Source of the DNA: Agromyces ramosus
GTDB taxonomy: Bacteria; Actinomycetota; Actinomycetes; Actinomycetales; Microbacteriaceae
Assembly (NCBI RefSeq): GCF_004216665.1
Contig: NZ_SGWY01000001.1
Span: 1,116,001 to 1,180,000, forward strand
DNA: 64,000 bases
Direction of reading: 5' to 3'
The notes beneath the pieces were generated by a model, which did no database searches, was not told the DNA's origin, and was given only the letters and a program-made list of their open reading frames with translations. Shown here piece after piece: positions 45,701-53,116 of the stretch. Positions within the stretch are counted from its first letter, which is position 1; each line of letters opens with the position of its first letter. Both the position numbers and the translations under genes were made by a program.

Positions 45701-45811
45701 GGGTTCCTCGGCCGCGGCCGCGAGGCCCGGTGCGAAGACGATGGCGGATGCCGCGAGGGCGCCCGTGATTGCTGTAGCGAACCAACCGCGCGCGCGCGCC
45801 CGTTGCGTCAT
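39761..45811 (-). CDS. Secreted bifunctional amylopullulanase (GH13 amylase + GH13 pullulanase)
   Basis: A 2016-residue secreted enzyme. Order: signal peptide (MTQRARARGWFATAITGALA, cut near 35); pullulanase-type X25 module (about 38-140); GH13 alpha-amylase (about 160-720) with DGFRIDTAKH, FMFGEVYDAD and FLGNHDMGR; an Ig/FN3-like segment; two further X25 modules (about 835-930 and 930-1030, starting PGSHNSEMGC and PGNFQSQIGC); pullulanase with an N-terminal beta domain and GH13 core (about 1300-1750) holding EVYNHTAASG, VDGFRFDLMGHH, YLYGEGWNFG and NYVDAHDNETLFD; C-terminal Ig-like domain (about 1915-2016). Both catalytic sets look intact, so it should cut alpha-1,4 and alpha-1,6 bonds of starch or glycogen. 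A perfect LacI-type palindrome lies 75 nt upstream. An upstream in-frame start (45847) is less likely. Confidence 0.93.
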   Translation of the reverse strand: MTQRARARGWFATAITGALAASAIVFAPGLAAAAEEPRTFALVGSLQSELGCTDLGANAGGDWEPACAATDLAPTDTAGVYSAEFTIPAGTYEYKVAVNDGWAESYGLNGGGDNIPLTVAGDTPVRVVFDDTLKRVGLEATGLRGAYQEASDAALVADPVRQPGSDEVFYFVMTDRFENGDASNDQGGLSGDALTTGYDPAHKGFYNGGDLAGLRSQLDYIDGLGTTAIWLTPSFKNRPVQGEGANASAGYHGYWITDFTQIDPHLGTNAELEALIAEAHAKGIKVYFDIITNHTADVIDYAEGQHSYIDQATSPYTDASGTAFDPGDYADGSQPFPALDPATSFPYTPVVTPEDADLKVPAWLNDPSLYHNRGDSTWAGESVTFGDFVGLDDLMTEHPTVVNGFVDVYQDWIDLGIDGFRIDTAKHVNFEFWEQWSTEVLDYAHASGKPDFFMFGEVYDADPQKLSPYVRKTDMNSVLDFTFQSQAVSFAAGNSAKNLQSLFAGDDYYTTPDSSATALPTFLGNHDMGRVGYFLQSSDAPLQRDELAHELLFLTRGQPVVYYGDEQGFAGTGGDQSARQTLFPTQVAEYRDQPLVTGDTFGTGEHFATDVPLYGHIAALAGLRATHPALATGAQVERYVDNGAGVYAFSRVDRTERVEYLVAANNSNTAKTVDVPTLTEDGAFEVLYGDAAPVTANADGVASVTVPALATVVLKADRTVSAPDAASAIAVATPAAGAGVTGIAPVAADVDDATWQETSFAWRVAGSDEWHALGTAEDTSPRVFHDTAGLANGTLLEYRAVSTDAAGHRSAASTYASVGNAVNLVEEEEPEQPIDLVTVPGSHNSEMGCAGDWAPGCEAAKLTLRADGIYAGTFDLPADDYEYKVALNGNWDVNYGANGEQNGPNVGYTHGGGPITFFWNPETKVVSSTAEGPVVTLPGNFQSQIGCPGDWQPDCLASLMQDGDKDGVYTFATDGLDDGSYEVKVAHNRSWDENYGVGGAPGGANYTFVATEGKLVEFRYTLATHVLEIIVTDPPLAGTGESRAHWLGEDTLVVPKTFAGAGDPSGLTYTLEHSPEATLAVADGEVVGGGESIELEYDPAGLTDAQEEKFPHLADSAVLRPVGLDRDRVAALLTEQLRVAQRLDGELTGFTGVQLPGVLDDLYADALASTPLGATVTGLDSTVRLWAPTAQSVSLQVWDSGAIGDPAVIPAEFDATDGTWSVDGPSVGDEYRWSVEVYAPTTGKVEVNSVTDPYSVALTTNSARSVVVDLDDDSLRPDQWAETPAPVVDRPVDRAIYELHVRDFSITDESVPEAERGTYRAFTRDSAGTDQLRQLADAGINTVHLLPTFDIATIEERRDQQAVPACDLASFGPASAEQQACIDGIRDLDGFNWGYDPFHFQAPEGSYAVDPNGGARVSEFREMVGALHGMGLQVVLDEVYNHTAASGQGEKSVLDRIVPGYYQRLNAVGNVETSTCCQNVATEHEVAEKLMVDSVVLWAKEYKVDGFRFDLMGHHSKQNMLAVRAALDELTLEADGVDGKAVYLYGEGWNFGEVAGNARFEQATQGQLGGTGIGSFNDRLRDGVHGGSPVVGESLFEQGFGTGLAGDPNGRPLERTDIRNLGQQTDLVKLGLAGNLRDFEFTGYDGVLKSGTEVDYNGSPAGYADQPDEVINYVDAHDNETLFDLGVLKLPVDLPMADRVRMNTLSLATVTLSQSPSFWHAGTELLRSKSLDRNSYNSGDWFNRIDWTGQESTFGSGLPSEADNGDNWDVMGPLLANPALKPGAADIAAAEASALDLLRVRDEVDLLQLGSAELIDEKVSFPNSGPDATPGLIVMQVDDLVGDDVDAELDGALVVFNASPEAITEQVDGLAGREFALTDAQANGADAVVRTTGWDAATGTVTVPARSVAVLVDDQEPAEIGTSVTAVPNKVLGKAGSAVKVGGHVAAGDGTDAVGTLTILDGGTAIATAQVAAGDAGRFDVKLPKLGAGMHVLTVAFDGAEGYADSQSVPMVIVLW

Positions 45812-45885
45812 CCTTGACTCCCGATTCCCGGCACGACCGCGTGCCACCGACTTGGAGCCGACCGTAGCAGCGCAGCGGGAGTTAA

Positions 45886-45899
45886 TGCAAGCGCTTGCA
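45886..45899. promoter_or_regulatory. Perfect LacI-type operator before amylopullulanase
   Basis: TGCAAGC|GCTTGCA is a perfect 14-bp palindrome 75 nt upstream of the start codon. Its half-site is identical to those in the malE/alpha-glucosidase region (1976, 2073), pointing to the same LacI-family repressor, probably the product of 10217-11239. Confidence 0.7.
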
Positions 45900-45970
45900 A
45901 CTTAGCCGTGCTGGAACCACGGTCGTCGGCACGTCCCGCATGATCATGGGGCTCGTGACCTGACGAATGT

Positions 45971-45984
45971 TGGAAACGCTCTCA
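45971..45984. promoter_or_regulatory. Possible second LacI-type operator
   Basis: TGGAAAC|GCTCTCA has one good half (TGGAAAC, the other half-type seen at 2073) and a degenerate right half. It lies 85 nt from the perfect palindrome, a spacing compatible with looping or with an activator site. Confidence 0.4.
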
Positions 45985-46250
45985 CCACTTGGCCCTCGTT
46001 CGGGGGACCACGAGGTGAGGCACGGGTTGGCGAGCGGTTGCGGCGGGCGCGGGCTCACGAGTGGGTGGCGGGTGCGGCAGAGGTGGCGAGGTGAGGGCCG
46101 GTGCGGCTGAGGCGGGGAGGGTCGCAGGGACGGAGAGGCGGGCAGTCGCAAGGTAGTGATCGCCGACCACCGACCCCGACCACGCGGCATCCGACCGCCC
46201 GGAACCCGACCGCCCGCCAATCGACCGCTGACCCCCTGCGTGGCGATCCG

Positions 46251-46322
46251 GTGGCGAAGTAGCGAGGTGCCGAAGTGGCAAAGTGCCGAAGTGCCGAAGT
46301 GCCGAAGTGCCGAAGTGGCGGA
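46251..46322. repeat. 8-bp tandem repeat, nine copies
   Basis: Unit GTGCCGAA: copies are GTGGCGAA, GTAGCGAG, GTGCCGAA, GTGGCAAA, then four perfect GTGCCGAA, then GTGGCGGA, for 72 bp. The four identical central copies suggest recent slippage and likely length variation between strains. Confidence 0.9.
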
Positions 46323-46431
46323 GATCTTCAGATGATGACCTCTCGCCGGCAGGCTGCCGGTCGGGTTGGCACGGCACGAGGCACTGGAATGGCACCGTGG
46401 ACCATGAACTGACGAGGACCTCTCCGTAGCG

Positions 46432-46662
46432 TCAGATCATGCGCGCCATGGCCACGTTGCGGAAGCGCTCCTCGCGCAGCCGCTCGGCCTCCTGCCGGCG
46501 CTCGTGCAGTTCGGCGAGCTCCTCGCGGCTGTGCCGCTGCTCGGCGCCGCGGCTCCACGCCACGAGCGCCAGTCCCGCCCGGCGGGAGATGCGCTGGAGG
46601 AGCGTCGAGTGCCCGATCGGGCGGACGGTGACGTGCCCGGCGCCGACGAGTGCGGTGTTCAT
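46432..46662 (-). CDS. Small coiled-coil-like protein (76 aa), unknown
   Basis: It begins MNTALVGAGHVTVRPIGHST and continues with LLQRISRRAGLALVAWSRGA, followed by a charged helix (REELAELHERRQEAERLREE) likely to form a coiled coil, and a basic C-terminus. No family is recognised. AGGGGAT lies about 7 nt upstream of the ATG. It follows the large LuxR-type regulator by 129 nt on the same strand. Codon pattern and helix composition support real coding. Confidence 0.65.
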   Translation of the reverse strand: MNTALVGAGHVTVRPIGHSTLLQRISRRAGLALVAWSRGAEQRHSREELAELHERRQEAERLREERFRNVAMARMI

Positions 46663-46791
46663 GATGATCCCCTGTCGATCGTGGCGGTCCGCCGTTCGCG
46701 GGCCGTGGAACCATCACATCGCGACGCGCGATCCGCATCATCGGCGACCACTACCGAGATCGGCGGCGCCGACTACCGAGATCTCCCGGGG

Positions 46792-49374
46792 TCACGCCGA
46801 GAGCAGGCCGAGCTCGCGCGCCGCGCGAACGGCATCCTGCCGACTCTGCACGCCGAGCTTCGTGAGGACCGCGGCCACGTGGCTGTCGACGGTGCGCACC
46901 GACACCACGAGGCGGTCGGCGATCTCGGAATTGGTGAGGCCCTCGGCGAGCAGTTCGAGCACCCCGACCTGGCGGTCGGTGAGCCCCTCGGGATTGCGAC
47001 GGGTGAGGCTCGACGGGCCGCGGGGGATGCTGCGCACGCCGCGCCCCCGCAGGTCCGCTCGGATCCGGCGCGCGAGCGGCCCGGCGCCGAGGCGGTCGAG
47101 GATCGCGAGCGCGTCGAGGAGGTCGGCCTCGTCGGGGCTCTCGGCGAGCGCCGCGGCCTCGTGGTACGGCGCACCGGCCTCGTGCCAGAGATCGGCTGCG
47201 CCCCGCCAGTCGCCGCGCGCCTGGACGGCGAACGGGTGCGGGTCGTCCGCCGCCACGTCGACGTCCTCGCCCGCACGGCGCAGCAGGTAGGCCAGCTCGG
47301 CGCGGAGCGCGCTCGCGGTCCGGCTGTCGGCCTCGTCGAACTCCGGGCGGGCGATCTCGCGAGCGGCGGCGAGGTCGCCGCGCAGCAGGGCGGCCTCGGC
47401 CCGGGCGGCGGCGACCGGTCCTCGACGCTGGAGTTCGCCGAGCTCGTCGGCGAGGCGCCGTGCCTCCTCCAGCAGCGCGTCGGCGTCCTCGTCGCCACGG
47501 CGCAGCTGCGCCGTCCCCGCGACGGTCAGCGCGACGCACCGCGCATGGGGCGCCTCGGGGATCTCCTCCACCACGGCCAGCGCGTCGTCCCAGCGGGCTC
47601 GCGCGAGGTCGAGCCGGCCCTGCTCCATCCGCTGATAGGTGACGAAGCCGATGAACTCCGCCCGCTCGGTGAGGTCCATCGCACGGGCGAGGTGCTGCTC
47701 GGCGAGATCGAGCCGGTACTGGTCGAGCAACCCCCACACGAGATTCACGTACGCGCGCGCCGCGTCCTCCATGTCGTCGACGGCCAACGCGACCTCGGCC
47801 GACTCGACGAGCTCGCCGATCCCGGCGTCGTCGGCCCGGAACATGAGCGCGGTGCCGTGGTTGTTCAAGGCGTGCGAGAGCACCGTGCGATCCCCTGTTT
47901 CCCGAGCGATCGCGATCGCGCGGCCGGCGAGCTCCATGGCGCGTGCCGAGTCGTGGGCGAGCAGGGCGAGCTGGGACTCGTTGCTCAGGGCCATCGCGAG
48001 CAGGCTCGGGTCGCCGGCATCGGCCAGCACTGCGGATGCCTCACGAGCGGATGCCTCCGCGTCGGCGCGACGGCCGCCGAACCACTGGAAGCGCGAGAGC
48101 CAGCGCAGGCTCGCGCCGAGCCGGCGCGGATCGCCGAGCTGCCGACGCAGCGCGATTGCCTCGGACTCGGCGACCATCGCGTCACCGCTCGCGCCGATCG
48201 TGTACGACTCGATCGCGAACTCCTCCCACAGATCGGCTCGCTCGGCCGGCTCGAAGCGGTCGGCGTGGTCGAGCGCCGCCCGGTAGTGCGCCGTCGCCTG
48301 GCGGTGCGCGCCCGAGGCGGCGGCATCCCGTGCCGCGGCCGGTGCCCATTCCGCGACGGCGTCGGTGTCGCCCGCGGACAGCGCGTGATGCACCAGCCGC
48401 GCCGGGTCGGCGACGCCCGACGCCACCAGCGCGGCGAGCGCGCGACGCTCGAGTTCGATGCGCCGCGACGTGGGCAGCGCATCGACGACCGCGCGACGGG
48501 TGAGCTCGTGGCGGAACCGGACGCCGTCGGGGGTGACCGCGAGCAGGCCGCCCTCCTCCGCGGCTCGGAGCGCGCCCTCCGAGCCCGGCACGAGCCGGGC
48601 GAGCAGGTCGCGATCGACCAGCGAGGGCACGACGGCGAGCTGCTCGACGTGGTCCTGCGTCGCGGCATCGAGCCGGCGCAGGCGCCCGGTCACGGCGTCG
48701 ACGACCGTCGGCGGCACCCGCGCCTCGTCGGCGGACGCGACGAGCTCGCTGACGAAGTACGGGTTCCCCTCGGTCATCCGGTAGACCCGGGCGGGGTCGA
48801 GCCCGCTGTCGGCGGTGAGCGCGCCGACCGCCGCCGGCGACAGGTGGGGCAGCGCGATGCGGTCGACGCGGTCGCCGTGGCCGAGGTCGCCGAGCAGGCG
48901 GCTCAGCGGATGGTCGCGGTCGAGCTCGTCGCGGTAGGTGAGGACGAGCGCCGCGGGCAGGTCGGCGATCCGACGCGCGACGAACCGGAGCACGTCGAGC
49001 GTGGCCTCGTCGGCCCAGTGCACGTCCTCCACGATGAGCACGGTGCCGTGCGCATCGGAGAGCTCGTCACGGAGCGCGGCGTAGACCTCCTCGCGGTCGC
49101 CCGCTCGCAGGGCCTCGCCCAGCCGCGGTCCGACCGCAGGAGCGAGGTCGCGCAGCGGCCCGAGCGTCCGCGGCGTGGACATGGCGTCGCACGAGCCGAC
49201 GAGCACCCTGACGCCATCGGGCGGTTCGGCACGCAGCGCGTTCACGAGGCTCGTCTTGCCGATGCCCGCCTCGCCGTGCAGCAGCACGACGCGGCCGCGC
49301 CCGGCCGCTGCCTCCTGCACCGCGGCGCGGAGCTCGTCGAGCTCCGTATCACGCTCGAGGAGGGCCCGGCTCAT
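46792..49374 (-). CDS. Large ATP-binding LuxR-family (LAL) transcriptional regulator
   Basis: An 860-residue regulator. The N-terminal AAA/STAND ATPase has Walker A GEAGIGKT (34-41) and Walker B VLIVEDVHWADE (about 112-123). The middle ~450 residues are Ala-rich helical repeats (TPR-like). The C-terminal LuxR helix-turn-helix reads LTDRQVGVLELLAEGLTNSE, then IADRLVVSVRTVDSHVAAVL. LAL/MalT-type proteins sense a ligand and activate neighbouring genes; MalT activates maltose genes in enterics. The adjacent amylopullulanase makes a starch signal conceivable, but the ligand is unknown. It is transcribed away from the ccs genes. Confidence 0.9.
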   Translation of the reverse strand: MSRALLERDTELDELRAAVQEAAAGRGRVVLLHGEAGIGKTSLVNALRAEPPDGVRVLVGSCDAMSTPRTLGPLRDLAPAVGPRLGEALRAGDREEVYAALRDELSDAHGTVLIVEDVHWADEATLDVLRFVARRIADLPAALVLTYRDELDRDHPLSRLLGDLGHGDRVDRIALPHLSPAAVGALTADSGLDPARVYRMTEGNPYFVSELVASADEARVPPTVVDAVTGRLRRLDAATQDHVEQLAVVPSLVDRDLLARLVPGSEGALRAAEEGGLLAVTPDGVRFRHELTRRAVVDALPTSRRIELERRALAALVASGVADPARLVHHALSAGDTDAVAEWAPAAARDAAASGAHRQATAHYRAALDHADRFEPAERADLWEEFAIESYTIGASGDAMVAESEAIALRRQLGDPRRLGASLRWLSRFQWFGGRRADAEASAREASAVLADAGDPSLLAMALSNESQLALLAHDSARAMELAGRAIAIARETGDRTVLSHALNNHGTALMFRADDAGIGELVESAEVALAVDDMEDAARAYVNLVWGLLDQYRLDLAEQHLARAMDLTERAEFIGFVTYQRMEQGRLDLARARWDDALAVVEEIPEAPHARCVALTVAGTAQLRRGDEDADALLEEARRLADELGELQRRGPVAAARAEAALLRGDLAAAREIARPEFDEADSRTASALRAELAYLLRRAGEDVDVAADDPHPFAVQARGDWRGAADLWHEAGAPYHEAAALAESPDEADLLDALAILDRLGAGPLARRIRADLRGRGVRSIPRGPSSLTRRNPEGLTDRQVGVLELLAEGLTNSEIADRLVVSVRTVDSHVAAVLTKLGVQSRQDAVRAARELGLLSA

Positions 49375-49434
49375 AGAGCGAGCATGCCCGGGCCGGGCCG
49401 AGCCTGCAACCGGGCACCCCGGGGCATCCGTGGA

Positions 49435-50505
49435 TCAGAGTCCGGAGTAGGCGTGCAGCCCCTTGAAGAACAAGTTGACCACGGTGAAGTTGAACAGCAC
49501 GGTCGAGAACCCGATGATGGCGAGCCAGGCCGAACGCGAACCGCGCCAGCCGCGTGTCGCCCGCGCGTGGATGTAGCCGGCGTAGACCACCCAGATGATG
49601 AAGGTCCACACCTCCTTGGTGTCCCAGCCCCAGTAGCGGCCCCAAGCCGCCTCGGCCCAGATCGCGCCGGCCATGAGCGTGAAGGTCCAGAGGATGAACC
49701 CGATGATGATGACGCGATAGGCGAGGTTCTCGAGCGTCGCGGAGTCGGGCAGGGTCGCGAGGAAGTTCTGCTTCACGGCCTTCGCGGAGGCCACGAGCGA
49801 CTCGCGCCGCGCCTGCAGCAGCTGCACGACCGAGAGCGCGAACCCGAGCGCGAGGAAGCCCGTCGCCGAGGTCGCTACGAACACGTGGATCACGAGCCAC
49901 GCCGACTGGAGCGCCGGGGGCAGCGGCGCGACGACCACGTAGAAGTTCACCGTGGCGACGCCGAGCAGCACCAGCACCAGCCCCGTGACGAAGGTGCCGA
50001 GGAAGCGCAGGTCGTGCTTCGAGACGACGAGCACGAGCAGGTACACCGACGTGATCACGAGCGTGCCCGTGAGGGCGAACTCGTACATGTTGGCCCACGG
50101 CACGCGGCCCGCGGCGAGGCCGCGCGTCACGTCGGCGGCGAGGTGCAGCGCCCAGGCGATCACGGTCATCGCGACGCCCACGCGCAGCGCCGGCGACTTG
50201 CCGTAGGCGACGGATGCCGCGCCACGCACCGTGCCCGAGGCGGGCTTCGCCGACGTGGGCGTCGATCCACCCGGGCCGCCCGCCGCCACCGCACCCGCAG
50301 GGGCGCCCGCGCCCGCGCTCGCACCGACGGCGACCGGCGAGTCCGCCGTCGCCACACCCGCCGCCGCAGCCGCCTTCGCCTCGTCGGCCGCCCTGGTCGC
50401 GACGGCCGAGCGACGCGCGAGGTCGATGGCGTAGGCGACGAACGCGATGGCGTACACGGCCATCGCCGAGTACACGAGGGTGATGGAGATGTCGTCGAGC
50501 GTCAC
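49435..50505 (-). CDS. ccsB: Cytochrome c biogenesis protein CcsB (CcsA/ResC family)
   Basis: A 356-residue polytopic membrane protein carrying haem to apocytochrome c with ResB. The WWD-type haem motif is WAEAAWGRYWGWDTKEVWTF, and conserved His sit in WLVIHVFVATSATGF, ALHLAADV and YIHARATRGW. The N-terminal half has an Ala/Gly-rich cytoplasmic stretch (about 45-85). It is 10 nt after resB. Confidence 0.93.
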   Translation of the reverse strand: MTLDDISITLVYSAMAVYAIAFVAYAIDLARRSAVATRAADEAKAAAAAGVATADSPVAVGASAGAGAPAGAVAAGGPGGSTPTSAKPASGTVRGAASVAYGKSPALRVGVAMTVIAWALHLAADVTRGLAAGRVPWANMYEFALTGTLVITSVYLLVLVVSKHDLRFLGTFVTGLVLVLLGVATVNFYVVVAPLPPALQSAWLVIHVFVATSATGFLALGFALSVVQLLQARRESLVASAKAVKQNFLATLPDSATLENLAYRVIIIGFILWTFTLMAGAIWAEAAWGRYWGWDTKEVWTFIIWVVYAGYIHARATRGWRGSRSAWLAIIGFSTVLFNFTVVNLFFKGLHAYSGL

Positions 50506-50514
50506 GGGTCTACC

Positions 50515-52359
50515 TTACGTCGAAGGATTCGGGCGGTCATCGGCGGATTCGCCGGGCGGAGCGGCTTCGGGCGCGGGCGTCGCCGCCGCGGCATCCGTCG
50601 CCGTGCCCGCGTGCCGGTCGGCGAACGACGCCACCGCGTCCTCGAGGCCCGGGTCCTCGCCGCGGGCGAGGCCGGCGTACTCGAGCACCACCGCGCCGTC
50701 GCGCTGCACGGCCTTCACCCACATGCGGCGGCGCGGCACGAAGAGCGACACCAGCAGGCCCGCGATGATGAGCACGGCGAACACCAGCACCCATCCCTGC
50801 GAGGGGTCGTCGTGGATGTCGAAGCTCGCGAAGCGGCTGACGCTCTGCGAGTAGTCGCCCTCGTCGGCGGCGGGATCGGCACCTGCTCCGGCGGACACAT
50901 CCTCGAAGGTGACCGAGCCGAGGCCGTTCGGAAGGTCGACCGTCTCGCCGGGCATGAGCTCGATCGACTCGACGCCCGTCGAGCCGCCGGTGAGCTGCTC
51001 CATGCTCGACGGATCGAGCGTGTACACCGAGGTCGGCTCGCCGCCGTCGATGCCGAGGTCGCCCTGGTACACGTTCAGCGTGAGCACCGGGAAGACGAGG
51101 TCGGGGTAGCTCGACGTGTAGGCGCCCGAGCCGAGCGTCGTCTGGGTGGGGTAGAAGAACCCGACCATGCCGAGCTGCTCCTCGAGGCCGTCGGGCACCT
51201 TCACGACGCCGATCGAGGTGAGGTTCGCGTCCTGCGGCAGGAACGGCACCGCGTCGGTGAACACGACCTCGCCGTCGGGGTCGCGCACGGTGATCGTGGG
51301 CGCGTATCCGTTGCCGAGCAGGTAGACGTCGGTGCCGTGCACGCGCAGCGGCTCGTTCACCTTCACGACACCCGGCTGCGACTCCTTGCCCTGCGCCTGC
51401 ACCGAGACCGTCGCGGTGAAGTCGATGGGCTGGCCGATCGCCTCCTGGTTGCGCGTCTCGTACACGGCGTCGAGCTCCTCGAGCGAGAGCCGGTAGGGGT
51501 CGAGCGTCGTGTCGTCGAAGAAGCGGCCCGGGTTGAACGAGTCGTAGGCCGCGAGCGTGTTGACGAACGACTGCCCCTCCACCACGACGCGCTGTCCCGA
51601 GAACCCGAACCCGCCGCCGATGCCCACGGCCACGAGCACGCCGACCAGCGCCGTGTGGAACACGAGGTTGCCGGTCTCGCGCAGGTAGCCGCGTTCGGCC
51701 GAGACGGATGCCTCGCCGCGCACGTCGTAGCGCTCGACCCGGTAGCCCGCCCGCTTGAGCTGCTCCGCTGCCTTGGCGATTGCCGCGTCCACTCGCGGTT
51801 CAAGGTCTGCCGGATACGCCGAGCGACGCGATGCGTCGCTCGGCTCCTGCTGCCGCCTTTCGCCTTGCGCCGCGTCGCTTCGCGCCGCGCCGGGCAAGGC
51901 GCGCTCGGTGTACCCGGCCAGCCGGGAGAGTCGCGCGGGCGTGCGGGGCGGCCGGGCCCGGAGCGCCTCGAAGTGGTGCTTCGTGCGCGGGATGACGCAT
52001 CCGATGAGCGAGAGGAACAGCAGCAGGTACACCGCCGAGAACCACGCCGACGTGTACACGTCGAACAGCTGGAAGCCGTCGAGCACCGGCGCGAGGTCGG
52101 GGTTGTCGGCGAAGTACTGCGTGACGCCGTTCGGGTCGCTCGAGCGCTGCGGCACGAGCGAGCCCGGCACCGCGGCGATCGCGAGCAGCAGCAACAGCAG
52201 CAGCGCGGTGCGCATGCTCGTCAGCTGGCGCCACCCGAACCGCAGCCAGCCCACGAAGCCCAGCTTGGGCTGGGTGACGGATGCGTCGGGCTCGCGCTCG
52301 GGCGAGTCGATGTGGTCCCCGGGGCGCGAGAGCGCGTCGGGATCAGATCGCGGGGACAA
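50515..52359 (-). CDS. resB: Cytochrome c biogenesis protein ResB/Ccs1
   Basis: A 614-residue membrane protein. The family start LRFGWRQLTSMRTALLLLLL and AAVPGSLVPQ, then further membrane spans and a large extracytoplasmic domain (EGQSFVNTLAAYDSFNPGRF, ELDAVYETRN) and a last span near 545, match ResB. With CcsB it ligates haem to apocytochrome c. The only plausible start upstream of the conserved region is TTG (52359), overlapping ccdA by 17 nt. Residues about 150-185 form an extra basic/Ala stretch encoded by an in-frame palindromic segment (51818-51900). Confidence 0.92.
   Translation of the reverse strand: MSPRSDPDALSRPGDHIDSPEREPDASVTQPKLGFVGWLRFGWRQLTSMRTALLLLLLLAIAAVPGSLVPQRSSDPNGVTQYFADNPDLAPVLDGFQLFDVYTSAWFSAVYLLLFLSLIGCVIPRTKHHFEALRARPPRTPARLSRLAGYTERALPGAARSDAAQGERRQQEPSDASRRSAYPADLEPRVDAAIAKAAEQLKRAGYRVERYDVRGEASVSAERGYLRETGNLVFHTALVGVLVAVGIGGGFGFSGQRVVVEGQSFVNTLAAYDSFNPGRFFDDTTLDPYRLSLEELDAVYETRNQEAIGQPIDFTATVSVQAQGKESQPGVVKVNEPLRVHGTDVYLLGNGYAPTITVRDPDGEVVFTDAVPFLPQDANLTSIGVVKVPDGLEEQLGMVGFFYPTQTTLGSGAYTSSYPDLVFPVLTLNVYQGDLGIDGGEPTSVYTLDPSSMEQLTGGSTGVESIELMPGETVDLPNGLGSVTFEDVSAGAGADPAADEGDYSQSVSRFASFDIHDDPSQGWVLVFAVLIIAGLLVSLFVPRRRMWVKAVQRDGAVVLEYAGLARGEDPGLEDAVASFADRHAGTATDAAAATPAPEAAPPGESADDRPNPST
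51818..51844. repeat. Palindrome inside resB
   Basis: GCCGAGCGACGC, loop GAT, GCGTCGCTCGGC is a perfect 12-bp stem within coding sequence. A second inverted pair GCCTTGC/GCAAGGC follows to 51900. Together they look like a palindromic element inserted in frame. Confidence 0.7.
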
Positions 52360-53098
52360 AGCCGGTGATCACCGCCTGCAGTTCGTACATCCAGATGGTC
52401 CAGAGGCCCGACACCATGAGCAGGCCGATCGCGATGAGCAACGAGCCGCCGATGAGGTTGATCGTGCGGATGTGCCGCCGGAAGAACGCGAGCGAGCCCG
52501 TGACCCACCCGAAGCCGAGCGCCACGAGCAGGAACGGGATGCCGAGGCCGATGCAGTACGCGAGCCCGAGCAGCACCGCCCGTCCGGCCGACGCCGAGTC
52601 GGCGCTGAGCGTGAGCACCACGGCGAGGGTCGGTCCGATGCACGGGGTCCAGCCGAGCCCGAACACGATGCCGAGCAGCGGAGCGCCGGCGAGGCCCGTG
52701 GCCGGACGCCACGACGGCTTGAACGTGCGCTGCAGGAACGTGAACTGGCCGATGAACACGAGGCCCATCACGATGAGCACGATGCCGAGGCCGCGCGTGA
52801 TGAGGTCGCCGTACGCCTTGAACCATGCGCCCGCGACGCCCGCGAGCAGGTTGAAGGTGACGAACACGAGCGTGAACCCGGCGATGAACAGCAGCACGCC
52901 GAGGACGAGTCGGCGGCGGTTGCGTCGTTCCTCGGACGCCTCGGCCGAGGCATCCGTGAACCCGCCGAGGTAGCCCAGGTACCCCGGCACGAGCGGCAGC
53001 ACGCACGGGGAGAGGAACGAGACGAGGCCCGCGGCGAGCGCGATGGGGACGGCGGCGAGCAACTGGCCGTTCAGCACGATCTCGCCGATGCCGCCCAC
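52343..53098 (-). CDS. ccdA: Thiol-disulfide carrier CcdA
   Basis: A 251-residue DsbD-type membrane protein. SFLSPCVLPLVPGYLGYLGG holds the first redox Cys and GIVFGLGWTPCIGPTLAVVL the second, the CcdA pair; six membrane spans are visible. It passes reducing power across the membrane to ResA-like thioredoxin for apocytochrome c reduction. The start is GTG (53098), 18 nt after the resA-like gene. Confidence 0.94.
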   Translation of the reverse strand: MGGIGEIVLNGQLLAAVPIALAAGLVSFLSPCVLPLVPGYLGYLGGFTDASAEASEERRNRRRLVLGVLLFIAGFTLVFVTFNLLAGVAGAWFKAYGDLITRGLGIVLIVMGLVFIGQFTFLQRTFKPSWRPATGLAGAPLLGIVFGLGWTPCIGPTLAVVLTLSADSASAGRAVLLGLAYCIGLGIPFLLVALGFGWVTGSLAFFRRHIRTINLIGGSLLIAIGLLMVSGLWTIWMYELQAVITGFVPAI

Positions 53099-53116
53099 GA
53101 TGCCCGTCGCCCGCCC

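Larger units (their letters stand above)
45812..46431. other. 620-bp regulatory/intergenic region upstream of amylopullulanase
   Basis: It contains the amylopullulanase promoter with operator-like palindromes at 45886 and 45971, then Ser/Pro-coding-like GC-rich filler without a credible gene, and a nine-copy 8-bp tandem repeat at 46251-46322. Open frames through it do not show coding character. Confidence 0.6.

Noticed and set aside
46251-46322. Tandem repeat read as coding repeats (HFGTSALRHFGT type)
   Set aside because: The surrounding frame has no ribosome-binding site or other coding character, and the 8-bp unit disrupts any constant frame.
46504-52368. A 1954-codon plus-strand open frame across LAL, ccsB and resB
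   Set aside because: It spans several real genes in antisense and has no protein features, so it is a shadow.
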